Source: Candidatus Gastranaerophilales bacterium (GTDB lineage Bacteria > Cyanobacteriota > Vampirovibrionia > Gastranaerophilales > Gastranaerophilaceae). From it: a stretch of 64,000 bases of DNA. A program made the position numbers and the translations under genes. This document shows positions 1 through 7,403 of this stretch, one piece after another. The stretch covers positions 39,756 through 103,755 of the forward strand of contig CALUPW010000007.1 in NCBI GenBank assembly GCA_944322785.1. Reading direction: 5' to 3'. Every line of letters starts with the position of its first letter. Position 1 is the first letter of the stretch. The notes under the pieces are model-generated. The model had not been told where the DNA came from. It worked only from the letters and a program-made list of their open reading frames with translations, and did not search any database.

Positions 1-139
1 CTTTTCTTGTTGTTAGATTTTTTTGTGTATGAGGCTTAAATACTTCCTCACCACCTGCTGATTGTGCCCGCAGGTTTGGCTGTAACGTGATTTTCGGAAT
101 ATTGCTTCTAGTTTCGCAACTCAGCCTGCCGAAAATCCT
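1..139 (-). other. Leader region of a gene beyond the window (probably rpsM)
   Basis: No reading frame of S13 type is visible here on the minus strand, although rpsM normally follows infA-rpmJ. The stretch has GC-rich complementary segments (CCTGC...GCAGG around 60-80) that could fold in the minus-strand RNA. The start codon of the next ribosomal gene probably lies just left of position 1, so this reads as an untranslated spacer of at least 139 nt. That would be long for this operon. The identity of the next gene is inferred from usual gene order only. Confidence 0.3.
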
Positions 140-253
140 CTATCCTTGTCTTTGTTTGTGTTTAGGGTTTTCGCAAATTACTGCGATACGTCCTTTTCTT
201 TTGATACATTTGCATTTATCGCAAATTTTTTTTACTGATGATCTTACTTTCAT
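140..253 (-). CDS. rpmJ: Ribosomal protein L36 (bL36)
   Basis: The minus strand encodes a 37-residue protein beginning [14 protein letters not shown] and ending KHKQRQG, which is L36 throughout. It is a small zinc-ribbon protein of the large ribosomal subunit. The zinc ligands are visible as CDKC near residues 11-14, Cys27 and His32 (C+ form). The start is the only ATG in frame and has an AGGAAAA-type ribosome site upstream. It lies 65 nt downstream of infA on the same strand, the conserved infA-rpmJ order, so the two are probably cotranscribed. The gene is full length. It is easily missed because of its size. Confidence 0.95.
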   Translation of the reverse strand: MKVRSSVKKICDKCKCIKRKGRIAVICENPKHKQRQG

Positions 254-318
254 TTTGTTTTCCTTTTTATATTTTATTTGTACGTGAGATTTCTCTATTG
301 CGTCTGCTGTGCATTTAT

Positions 319-534
319 TTATTTGAGTCTGAAGGTAATTCGGCCTCTTGTAAGGTCATACGGTGTCATTTCAACCTTAACCTTGTCGCCCGGCAAAATT
401 CTTATAAAATTCTTTCTGATTTTGCCTGAAATGTGGGCAAGAATTTCGTGGTCATTTTCAAGTTTTACACGAAACATTGCATTCGGCATTGATTCTATTA
501 TGGTACCTTCGATTTCTATAACGTCTTTTGACAT
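319..534 (-). CDS. infA: Translation initiation factor IF-1
   Basis: The encoded 71-residue protein starts [15 protein letters not shown] and is a single OB-fold S1-like domain. It has the family segments [19 protein letters not shown] and [14 protein letters not shown], then [11 protein letters not shown]-1 binds the ribosomal A site and works with IF-2 and IF-3 during initiation. The open frame continues 42 codons further upstream, but this ATG is preceded by AGAGGA at good spacing and matches the normal family length (about 72 residues), so I chose it. rpmJ follows on the same strand. infB, encoding its partner IF-2, is also in this window at 57255. Confidence 0.96.
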   Translation of the reverse strand: MSKDVIEIEGTIIESMPNAMFRVKLENDHEILAHISGKIRKNFIRILPGDKVKVEMTPYDLTRGRITFRLK

Positions 535-800
535 AGTTCCTCTTTTTCGGCTATTTTTTGTATGTGCACAAATCACCCCATTTAAAGGGTACATGATTAT
601 ATTACTCGGAAAATATTTCAATGCAAGTGTTTTTAACTGATTTTTGCAAAATAAAAACAAGAGTTTGTCTGGTTGTTTTTATAATTTTTACACACAATCA
701 ATACAGACTTGATTGTATCAAATACACTTGTCAGGCAACTTTTGGCTTTTAATGTAAATTTTTCTTAATAATTTTAATGTGTGTATTTTAAAATAAATAA

Positions 801-1505
801 TCAAATTTTAATCGGGTAGTCATCACTAATTTCCCAACCGTCATTCATAATAAGAGCAGTACAAAAATATCCTCGTTGTTCATAGTTTTCACATTTGTCT
901 ATAAGTTCAGATCGGTTGTAGGTTGTTATGTCCGGCATAAATTTGCCGGTTGATGTCGAAATTTTAAACGGAAAAATATCGGAGCCGATTGTGTTTGGAT
1001 TTTTAAGACCGTTTATATCTGCATAAATCATTAAGCCGTCTAGCACAGGATCAGGATTGTTCTCGTCAGGTTCTACCGCATCAAAGTCTATTATTAATAT
1101 TGTACCATCGTATAGCGTTACAAAGCCGACTTTAACATTCTGATAGACAGTATCCATTCCGAGAGAATTTTTATATCCAAAGTCTTTCAACGTTGTATAT
1201 GTATCTTTTTTTAGTTTTGCAAAATAAGGTATAAAATATTTTGAGGCAAAAACTTCCATAGCCTGTGCTTCGTTTGCACCGGAAGTGCCATGTATTTGTT
1301 CCCATTCCCACTGTTCAATATCTCCGTTGTCTACTTGCGAGCGGTTGAGAGCCTGTGATAAAGTTGAATATATTTTTTTAAGCCTGTTTGAAGTTACGTT
1401 CTTTTGGTATTTAGCAACAAGTGCAGGAAGCGTCATGGCGGCGACTATTCCTATTATGCCCAGTGTAATCAGCACTTCTGCCATTGTGAAAGCTTTGTGT
1501 TTCAT
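801..1505 (-). CDS. Type IV pilin-like protein (prepilin N-terminus)
   Basis: A 234-residue protein with a short basic leader (MKHKA) followed by the class-III signal FTMAEVLITLGIIG. The prepilin peptidase cut is expected between Ala and Phe, and the +5 Glu is present. The hydrophobic helix that follows would pack into a pilus or pseudopilus. The C-terminal half carries a signature shared with other pilins of this window: DINGLKNPNTIGSDIF, then a late Cys and DGWEI. An ATG four codons upstream (1517) is also in frame, but AGGAAAT sits correctly before the ATG at 1505. It is divergent from the XRE gene at 1611, with a long palindrome between them, so that regulator probably controls it. The pilus assembly genes are at 9507-15527. 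Confidence 0.85.
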   Translation of the reverse strand: MKHKAFTMAEVLITLGIIGIVAAMTLPALVAKYQKNVTSNRLKKIYSTLSQALNRSQVDNGDIEQWEWEQIHGTSGANEAQAMEVFASKYFIPYFAKLKKDTYTTLKDFGYKNSLGMDTVYQNVKVGFVTLYDGTILIIDFDAVEPDENNPDPVLDGLMIYADINGLKNPNTIGSDIFPFKISTSTGKFMPDITTYNRSELIDKCENYEQRGYFCTALIMNDGWEISDDYPIKI

Positions 1506-1522
1506 ATATTTCCTCATGTGAA

Positions 1523-1568
1523 TAATAATGTTTTTATATGTGATATATCACATATAAAAACATTATTA
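1523..1568. promoter_or_regulatory. 46-bp perfect palindrome, probable operator
   Basis: Both arms of 23 bases pair without mismatch about the centre at 1545/1546; the core reads TGTGATATATCACA. It lies between the divergent starts of the pilin gene (1505) and the XRE gene (1611). A TAATAAT box that could serve as the pilin -10 falls on its edge. The dyad is too A/T-rich and has no T-run placement typical of a terminator, and it sits between 5' ends, so an operator for the neighbouring helix-turn-helix protein is the simplest reading. Confidence 0.65.
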
Positions 1569-1610
1569 CACATTTAATTACTTTGTTAATCCTTTAATAA
1601 TAAAATTATT

Positions 1611-1829
1611 ATGAAAGACGTAAGACTTTTAGAATTAGGAAATAAAATCAGATTTGAGCGAATGAAGCGAGATATTTCACAAGAAAAACTGGCAGAGCTT
1701 GCAAATCTTTCAATTCGTACAATTAGTGATATAGAACGTGGAATTACAGATATAAGATATACTAATTTACTTCAGATTGCGTCTGCTTTTAATATCTCTA
1801 TATCTGAGCTTTTGGCTTTTAAAATGTAA
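1611..1829 (+). CDS. Small XRE-family helix-turn-helix regulator
   Basis: A 72-residue protein consisting of one Cro/CI-type HTH domain: LGNKIRFERMKRDISQEKLA, then SIRTISDIERGI as the recognition helix region, and a last helix ending ISELLAFKM. There is no extra effector domain. It is paralogous to the regulator at 62854-63072 (same length, same ISQEKL/MSQEEL and ERG positions), and that one also stands divergent to a pilin-like gene. No Shine-Dalgarno is visible before the ATG and TAAAAT lies only 4 nt upstream, so the mRNA may be leaderless. It probably binds the palindrome at 1523-1568 and controls itself and the pilin gene. Confidence 0.85.
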   Translation: MKDVRLLELGNKIRFERMKRDISQEKLAELANLSIRTISDIERGITDIRYTNLLQIASAFNISISELLAFKM

Positions 1830-1865
1830 TATTAACTTTTGTTACAAGAATGTTTTTTCTTGAAA

Positions 1866-1894
1866 TTGAACGGGAATATTTTACTTTATATAAG
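1866..1894 (+). promoter_or_regulatory. Sigma70-type promoter for the 122-aa gene
   Basis: TTGAAC at 1866-1871 and TATAAG at 1889-1894 are separated by 17 nt. The predicted start site leaves a leader of about 55 nt before the ATG at 1957. Confidence 0.45.
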
Positions 1895-1956
1895 TAAACA
1901 GTGTTTGCGGTGCGGATTTTGAGGTGTAATCCGGCAGCAAAACAAGGAGAGCATTT

Positions 1957-2325
1957 ATGGCGGACAAAATTACAGGTATTGAAGATTTAGAAGAAGTTAA
2001 GGCGGCGGCAGCGGCGCAGGGGACGACTGTTCCTAATTATAACGAGTGGTATCAGATTATGCAGCAATTGGAAGAGCTGGGGGTAGAATCCACGGGGTCT
2101 TATGCCGGCGACAAGGCAAAAATCGAGGAAGTTCAGCAGGCTGTTGAAGATTATATTCGAGAGGCGCAGATAGAACAGGCTGCAACAGAATCCCGCAAGG
2201 AAAATCAGCAGGTTAAAGAGGTGTCCGAAACCGACAGTGAACAGACTGTAAAGGCTAATGTTGCAAATGCGACAAGTTCACAGCTGATGGCGGATTATAT
2301 GAAGATTTATCATTTACTGCCATAA
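1957..2325 (+). CDS. Unknown 122-aa acidic helical protein
   Basis: The product starts MADKITGIEDLEEVKAAAA and is rich in Glu, Gln and Ala, with a likely amphipathic helix from about residue 65 to 100. It has no signal peptide, membrane segment or recognisable motif. The ribosome site AAGGAGAG, 5 nt before the ATG, is excellent, which supports it as real. The same AAGGAGAG-type site precedes the lineage-specific genes at 32229 and 26968. The 3' end overlaps the end of lepB on the other strand by 12 nt. I do not recognise a family. Possible roles such as a chaperone or export substrate of the local secretion genes are guesses from composition only. Confidence 0.7.
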   Translation: MADKITGIEDLEEVKAAAAAQGTTVPNYNEWYQIMQQLEELGVESTGSYAGDKAKIEEVQQAVEDYIREAQIEQAATESRKENQQVKEVSETDSEQTVKANVANATSSQLMADYMKIYHLLP

Positions 2326-2976
2326 TTTTTTAATTCTTTTTGGCGGCCAGAATATTGTAACGGCACGTCCGATAAATCTTTCTTTCGGGAGAAGTCCCCA
2401 GTATCTGCCGTCCTGTGAATTTCCACGGTTATCACCGAGCATCAGGTAGTAGTTTTGCGGAATTTGAAATTCACATGTAATTGTTTCGGAGCATTGCGGG
2501 TAATCGTAAGGGCTTTGTACGTAGGGTTCATCAAGCGGTTTTCCGTTAATATAAACGGTATATCGACCATCTTTATCGGGAGTTATTTTGACTTTTTCTC
2601 CGGGAAGTCCGATTACACGTTTTATATAGGCTATATCTTTACAGAAAAATCCAGTAAGTCTTGAAAATACACGCCACGGAGTATATTTAAGTTTTTCAAA
2701 CGGCGGATAAAATACCATGATATCGCCCCGTTCAGGTGTCCTGTAAAATCTTGAATATCTTTCGACAACAATTCTGTCGCCCTCAAGAAGCGTCGGATGC
2801 ATTGATGCTGACGGAATCCAGCGGATTTCACCGATGAAAAATCTTATTATTATAACCATTACAAGAACAAATACGATTGTTTCTATTGTTTCACGGACAA
2901 TCGGATTCAGTTTTTCATATCTGGCTTTAATTTCTTTGTAATAATTTATTATTTTTTCTTTTATGTTATACATCAT
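2314..2976 (-). CDS. lepB: Signal peptidase I
   Basis: A 220-residue membrane-anchored serine protease that removes Sec signal peptides on the outer face of the inner membrane. One N-terminal membrane helix lies at about residues 32-48. The catalytic serine box is PSASMHPT with Ser58, and the general-base lysine is Lys119 in YIKRVIGLPGE. The C-terminal box GDNRGNSQDGRYWG is also present, so all family blocks are there. Two adjacent ATGs are possible at the start, and both overlap the 3' end of the upstream polyprenyl synthase gene (stop at 2966), which implies translational coupling. The signal-bearing adhesin, secretin and lipoprotein of this window are plausible substrates. Confidence 0.95.
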   Translation of the reverse strand: MMYNIKEKIINYYKEIKARYEKLNPIVRETIETIVFVLVMVIIIRFFIGEIRWIPSASMHPTLLEGDRIVVERYSRFYRTPERGDIMVFYPPFEKLKYTPWRVFSRLTGFFCKDIAYIKRVIGLPGEKVKITPDKDGRYTVYINGKPLDEPYVQSPYDYPQCSETITCEFQIPQNYYLMLGDNRGNSQDGRYWGLLPKERFIGRAVTIFWPPKRIKKLWQ

Positions 2977-3844
2977 TTAAAATTTCCAAAAGCTCCCGAA
3001 TTGCCCGTGTATATTGGTTATTATCAAGTGATTTAAGATGTTTGTCAGCCTCAACTATATAATTATTTAACAAAGATTTTGTTTTTTCAATCCCCTCATC
3101 GAGGTTTGACGTATTTCCGGCAAAAATCACAGGGGCATTGTAAATCCCGTTTGAGATGTCATTTTGAGAAGGTTTTAAATCCGATTTTTCAGAAATATTT
3201 ATCAAATCGTCACGTATCTGAAATGCAAGTCCGAAATTACATGCAAATTCATTAACTTGATTTAAGTTAGAGCATCCTGCAAGTATCATTGCACCGCTTA
3301 ATGCTGTTTGAAAAAGCCGTGCTGTTTTTTGCTCTGTTTTTTTTATATATTCATCAATTGTTATAATGCGAAATTTATTAAAATACTGGTAAACTTCACC
3401 CTGGCACATGTTTTCGAGAGTTCCGGCGCAAAGAGAAATTATTTGCGGAGTATTTAATGCATTCAGTTTTTTTAATGCTGTCGACAGAAGATAGTCGCCC
3501 GCAAGAATTGCGATTTTATTTCCGAAAGTTGTATTTAAAGTTTTTTCACCTCGTCTTGTTTCGCTTTCGTCAATTACATCGTCATGAATCAGTGATGCGT
3601 TATGAATAATTTCAATAACGGTTTGGAATGAATATTGTTTTTCATCAATGTTTGTATTCACGGCTCTAAGATACAAAAACGAAAGCAGCGGGCGGATTCG
3701 TTTGGCTTTTCTTGTCAAAAAATTTTTTAAAATATTATCTGTAAACGGCGAAAGATTTATTTCTTCTGTAAGTTCACGTTCAACTTTTTCAATATCTTTT
3801 TTTACAAGATTGTATATTTCATGGTATTTTTGATTAAAGCTCAT
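2966..3844 (-). CDS. Trans polyprenyl diphosphate synthase-like protein
   Basis: A 292-residue all-helical prenyltransferase that would extend isoprenoid chains for a quinone or carrier lipid. The first aspartate-rich motif is intact (LIHDDVIDESETRRG, Asp88/89/92). The second reads RDDLIN, so the last Asp of DDxxD is Asn (residue 216). The usual GKxTLP block after it is replaced by GIYNAPVIFA. The N-terminal substrate residues KRIRP are kept. These changes could mean altered chain length or substrate use. TATAAT lies only 6 nt before the ATG and no Shine-Dalgarno is present, so translation is probably leaderless. It is coupled to lepB downstream. Confidence 0.85.
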   Translation of the reverse strand: MSFNQKYHEIYNLVKKDIEKVERELTEEINLSPFTDNILKNFLTRKAKRIRPLLSFLYLRAVNTNIDEKQYSFQTVIEIIHNASLIHDDVIDESETRRGEKTLNTTFGNKIAILAGDYLLSTALKKLNALNTPQIISLCAGTLENMCQGEVYQYFNKFRIITIDEYIKKTEQKTARLFQTALSGAMILAGCSNLNQVNEFACNFGLAFQIRDDLINISEKSDLKPSQNDISNGIYNAPVIFAGNTSNLDEGIEKTKSLLNNYIVEADKHLKSLDNNQYTRAIRELLEILNDV

Positions 3845-3850
3845 GACTGA

Positions 3851-3856
3851 ATTATA
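3851..3856 (-). promoter_or_regulatory. -10 box immediately before the polyprenyl synthase ATG
   Basis: On the minus strand TATAAT is followed by 6 nt and then the ATG at 3844, so transcription would start at or next to the start codon. The -35 region is poor (TTAACA or TCTTTT at non-ideal distance). Confidence 0.45.
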
Positions 3857-3937
3857 TCATAAACGTTTATGTTAAAAGATTATTAAACTTTTTTATCTTG
3901 GGACGGAGTGTGTCGAAATTAAAGAAATATTCTAAGC

Positions 3938-3962
3938 AAAAAAAAACGACCGCAAGGCCGTT
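3938..3962 (-). terminator. Intrinsic terminator, distal copy
   Basis: On the minus strand a 7-bp stem (AACGGCC / GGTCGTT with one G-U pair) and a 4-nt loop are followed by at least nine U. This ends the operon read from 8091 down to 4232. It duplicates the terminator at 4063-4088. Confidence 0.75.
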
Positions 3963-4062
3963 GAAAATTAATAGGAAAAAGGAGGGACCCCGCTTTTTTG
4001 ATTAAGTATCAAAAAAGAAGGGGGGCTTTCCCGCCCGTCGAAAAAGAAGTAATATATGACTC

Positions 4063-4088
4063 AAAAAAAAAACGACCGCAAGGCCGTT
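4063..4088 (-). terminator. Intrinsic terminator, proximal copy
   Basis: Same stem-loop as at 3938-3962, with a ten-base U tract on the minus strand. It is the first terminator met after the stop of the gene at 4232. Confidence 0.8.
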
Positions 4089-4231
4089 GAAAATTAATAG
4101 GAAAAAGGGAAAGGAAATATATATAAAGCTCTTTCTTTGTGTTGTTTTTCCATTCTTAAACCATTTATCCGTTTAAGTTTGACTTTTCTATGTAGAAACA
4201 GTATATTTTACAGTTTCATTTTATTTAAGGA

Positions 4232-5233
4232 TTAACCGAAAGTTTTGAAGGTTGATTCAGTGTTCTTTTCAATAACTTTTTCAACAGCATCCATTTCTGT
4301 CTGGATTGCGTTTTGTTCGGTATCCAGTTGTTTCAATCTCAATTCAAGGTTTTTGTCTTGAGCTTGAATTATTTCGATTTTTGCATTGATATCTTGAATT
4401 GCTTGATCATAAAGGTATTTTTCATGTTCATATTCGTTCATTGCATCGTTGTATGCATCCTGATCGGTTACTGTGTTGGTTGTTAATGCATATTGAGTAT
4501 ATGCACCTGTTCCGTCATTGTTCGGAATATGAATTGCAATAAATCTTCCTGATGTGTCACGTTCAACTCGGCATCCTTCAACTGCTTTGATTTCTTCAAC
4601 TTTAGTGTCGCTGCCGATTGTGTAGCAGTTGATATTGCTCAAAATATTTCCGTTTTCATCAACCATATTTGCGTTGTTGTCAATGTCTGATTTTTTATAG
4701 AAATAAGGTACTTCCTGACCTGATGTTGTATCTTTTACATAGCGAATATACCATTCATCAGTTCCGTATTTGTCTTGTAGTTGAACCATCCAAGCTTGTT
4801 CTTCAGCTTGTTTTGCTGCTCTTTCCGTATCGTTTTCAACAGAAGGATCCTCAGTTCCAAGAACTCTTAATGCAACTGAACCTACATAATATTGACCGCC
4901 TTGAACATTAATAACACTGGTGGATGCTGCAACCGGAACATAATCATCCTGCCATTTTGAAAGATAGCTTACCGTATAAGTTCCGTCGGTTTGTGCTATC
5001 ATTGCGGTAATTTCATTTGTTAAAGCACCATCTTCAAATGTGTAAACAGTTTGTGTGTAACTGTCAACAGACGGAGGAACTGGTACTGACATACCCAGAA
5101 GGTCATTATAGTAGTTGGCAGACTGATTAGACAATGCGGTACGTTGCTGGTTGATTTGTTGACCTTCGTACTCAACATTAGTCTTTCGGGCTGTCAAGCC
5201 TAAAAATCTAGCTTGTGACGCTGCCATTCCCAT
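4232..5233 (-). CDS. GMAASQ-family helix-capped protein, 333 aa
   Basis: I do not recognise a named family. The protein has a conserved N-terminal amphipathic segment (MGMAASQARFLGLTARKTN, then VEYEGQQINQQRTAL) and a conserved C-terminal coiled coil (LELRLKQLDTEQ ... ESTFKTFG). Between them is an unrelated middle of about 230 residues. The 529-aa protein at 32229 shares both ends but not the middle. This layout of conserved helical ends around a variable core resembles axial proteins of flagellar or type III systems, but no homology is claimed. There is no Sec signal. The frame opens 29 codons earlier, yet the paralogue and an AAGGA site support ATG 5233. It is the last gene of a minus-strand operon. 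Confidence 0.8.
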   Translation of the reverse strand: MGMAASQARFLGLTARKTNVEYEGQQINQQRTALSNQSANYYNDLLGMSVPVPPSVDSYTQTVYTFEDGALTNEITAMIAQTDGTYTVSYLSKWQDDYVPVAASTSVINVQGGQYYVGSVALRVLGTEDPSVENDTERAAKQAEEQAWMVQLQDKYGTDEWYIRYVKDTTSGQEVPYFYKKSDIDNNANMVDENGNILSNINCYTIGSDTKVEEIKAVEGCRVERDTSGRFIAIHIPNNDGTGAYTQYALTTNTVTDQDAYNDAMNEYEHEKYLYDQAIQDINAKIEIIQAQDKNLELRLKQLDTEQNAIQTEMDAVEKVIEKNTESTFKTFG

Positions 5234-5339
5234 GACTGTCTGTTTTCCTTTCGTCTTTGTGTACTTACACATGTGGTTACGACATTTCAGACGATATTCT
5301 TTAATTTTTATAACAGTCATGTTAAGAAATTGTTACAAA

Positions 5340-5861
5340 TTATTTTTCCCGATTTGAGCGAAATCGGTCTGAAATATAGGAAAGTATTGCACCTCCGATT
5401 TCTTCATTCGGGTCAAAGTTTGATTGCGGCGGGTTAATGGAGTTGCGCACAAGCATTGCAACAAGAGGTCCGAATGCATCCGGAACCTGAATTTTCCTGT
5501 AAATTCCGGCTAAAAAAGTCTGAATGTTCGGGGAGTTTGTATTGTTAAATCTGGAAAGCAGCGGATACATTTTATCAATATTTTTTGTTTTGTTTTCTGC
5601 AAGGCGGTCTAAAATATACAGATTTTCCGTAATTTCCGCTTCGCAGGTTGAAGTTGCAAGAATATTAGATATATATGGAAGAGCATTCTCTTTTTGTTTT
5701 ACAAAATAGTCTACCTTTATCGGGTCTACCAGAATGTAATTTCTCTGTCCTGCAGGCATTTGTACCGGCATTGAATAAAGCGGAACAATACTTTCCTGCT
5801 TAACCGGTTTATAGGGCGTTATATTATTATATATGCTATTTGATTGTACGGGTTGAATCAT
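5340..5861 (-). CDS. Unknown 173-aa protein, probably helical-repeat
   Basis: The protein starts MIQPVQSNSIYNN and has a flexible proline-rich first 45 residues. About 120 mostly helical residues follow, which could form HEAT-like repeats (segments ISNILATS, YILDRLAEN, YPLLSRFN, FLAGIYRKI, AMLVRNSI). There is no signal peptide or membrane segment. It sits 106 nt upstream of the GMAASQ gene and 42 nt after the membrane protein gene at 5904, all on the minus strand, so it belongs to the same transcription unit. Function unknown. A partner or adaptor of the neighbouring proteins is only a guess. Confidence 0.7.
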   Translation of the reverse strand: MIQPVQSNSIYNNITPYKPVKQESIVPLYSMPVQMPAGQRNYILVDPIKVDYFVKQKENALPYISNILATSTCEAEITENLYILDRLAENKTKNIDKMYPLLSRFNNTNSPNIQTFLAGIYRKIQVPDAFGPLVAMLVRNSINPPQSNFDPNEEIGGAILSYISDRFRSNREK

Positions 5862-5903
5862 TTAAAAATCCTTTTTTATTTTTAAAGTAAAGCATCAAGT
5901 ATT

Positions 5904-7403
5904 TTATGAATATACAAACGGAGGTCCGTTTTTGATTTCAAGTAAAATATTTTCAGCCATTGTTTTTAGTTCTTCTTTGGGTTTGCCAAGCCGTGCCTGT
6001 TTGTAGAATTCTTCCATCAAGGGTTCAATTGCTGCATCTTTTTTTGATTTAAAGTTTTTTAATTCAGTAGACACAAGTCTTTGCTGAAGTTCAATTTCGG
6101 TATCGGCATTGAGTTTTTTAACCTCAACATCTTTAATTGCATCTCCAGCAAGCTTTCCTCCGTATCCGACCGCTGTCAACCCTGTTGTTCCTAAAAATAG
6201 TGTTTTAAATTGTTTGTTGTCTGTATCAAGGAGATAGTTATAGAAAAATGCCCGATAATCGTCAACGTGAGAATAAAAAGTCGGTTTCGGGGTAGAGCCT
6301 CCGCCGCAATACGGGTTTGCATCAGCCGTTGATTTAGTGATTTCTTTTGTCAATTCGTTTATAAAATCTTTTTTGTCAGTCCAGTTAAGTTTTTCAAGAT
6401 GTTTTTCAATTTCTTCTTTTGTGGGTTCAATTGATTTAAAAAGATTTTTTAAATTCGCCATATCCTGAGATTTGGTTTTTTCTGTTGAATTTTCAACTAT
6501 ACTTCCGATTTCACGATTTATGTTTTTTACAAAATCATTAAGTTTGCCTTTGCTTTTTGTGAGATTTTTTAATGACAAAAATCCCATTCCGACAATTCCT
6601 GCAAAAGTCAAAAGTCCTGATAATATATAATTAATATTATTATTAGTTTGCCGTAGTGTTTGAGGTTGCGATTTTTCCCCTTTAAACATCAGTGCTTTAA
6701 AGGTTTCATCAGGAGAATTATTTTTATTTGAGTCAAAATTCAGATATTTACCGAGTTCTATTGCTTTTTGAGAGAGCATACTGCGTGTAATCCGGATTTT
6801 GCCGGCAAAGGACTGTGTTTCAATGGATATTAGTCGTTCCTGAAGATTTTTTTGTATATCGGCTTCTTTCTTTTTAACCCAAACATCACGAAATCCGTCA
6901 AAAAAAGTTTTTCCCATAAATGCCATTGCAGTAAGTGCAAAAACTCCGGCTCCGGCAAGAATTGTTTTTCTGTTCGGGCATTCAACGATTCGGTAAAGTG
7001 CTTGAACGGTTTCTTCATTTATTGCAACGTTTCTGACGGTCGATGGCAGCCTTTTCATTGAATCTATTGTAAGATTTGTTTTAGAACTTTTGTAAATAAG
7101 TCCTGTAAGACCTGTGATAACACCCATTACGCCAAGTGCAATACCGCTTATCGGAATAAGATTTTTTTCGGCATTTCCGGAGTTTTCATAAAGTTTGTCG
7201 GGCATCTGAGTATTTCTTGAAATTACAAGGGTGTCCATTGTTTCATCAAGGTTTACGTTTGAGGAATGTCCGGTTTCTTTTATATACGAATTGACAAGAA
7301 CGCCTTCTTTAGTATCAGAGTTTGTTCTTTTCTGTGCACGTGTAAGATTTTTTTGCTGTCTTAAAGTTTCATTATCATGAAATGTATTATTGTTTACTTT
7401 CAT
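5904..7403 (-). CDS. Unknown 499-aa membrane protein with internal duplication
   Basis: The protein contains four hydrophobic stretches: around residues 85-105 (ISGIALGVMGVITGLTG), 145-165 (LAGAGVFALTAMAFMG), 260-280 and 400-420. Two modules repeat: VKKKEAD...LQERLISIETQSF near residues 176-200 and VKKLNAD...LQQRLVSTELKNF near 430-455, each preceded by a GxxG-rich hydrophobic segment. So the protein probably arose by tandem duplication of a membrane-hairpin-plus-helix unit. The start overlaps the end of the gene at 7387 by 17 nt, which implies coupling. I do not recognise the family. Confidence 0.75.
   Translation of the reverse strand: MKVNNNTFHDNETLRQQKNLTRAQKRTNSDTKEGVLVNSYIKETGHSSNVNLDETMDTLVISRNTQMPDKLYENSGNAEKNLIPISGIALGVMGVITGLTGLIYKSSKTNLTIDSMKRLPSTVRNVAINEETVQALYRIVECPNRKTILAGAGVFALTAMAFMGKTFFDGFRDVWVKKKEADIQKNLQERLISIETQSFAGKIRITRSMLSQKAIELGKYLNFDSNKNNSPDETFKALMFKGEKSQPQTLRQTNNNINYILSGLLTFAGIVGMGFLSLKNLTKSKGKLNDFVKNINREIGSIVENSTEKTKSQDMANLKNLFKSIEPTKEEIEKHLEKLNWTDKKDFINELTKEITKSTADANPYCGGGSTPKPTFYSHVDDYRAFFYNYLLDTDNKQFKTLFLGTTGLTAVGYGGKLAGDAIKDVEVKKLNADTEIELQQRLVSTELKNFKSKKDAAIEPLMEEFYKQARLGKPKEELKTMAENILLEIKNGPPFVYS

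Larger units (their letters stand above)
3938..4108. repeat. Duplicated 45-bp terminator-bearing unit with inverted repeat between
   Basis: Positions 3938-3982 and 4064-4108 are identical over 45 bases and lie 126 bp apart. Each contains an intrinsic terminator for the minus strand plus a purine-rich tail. Between them, 3993-4002 pairs with 4008-4017 (ten bases, CTTTTTTGAT and its complement, 5-nt loop), extended by C- and G-runs. The whole gene-free stretch 3845-4231 holds only these elements and no supported ORF. Confidence 0.7.

Noticed and set aside
535..660. 42-codon N-terminal extension of IF-1
   Set aside because: The family length and the AGAGGA site support the ATG at 534.
5234..5320. 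Upstream extension of the 333-aa GMAASQ protein by 29 codons
   Set aside because: The paralogue at 32229 begins at MGMAASQ, and AAGGA precedes that codon here too.
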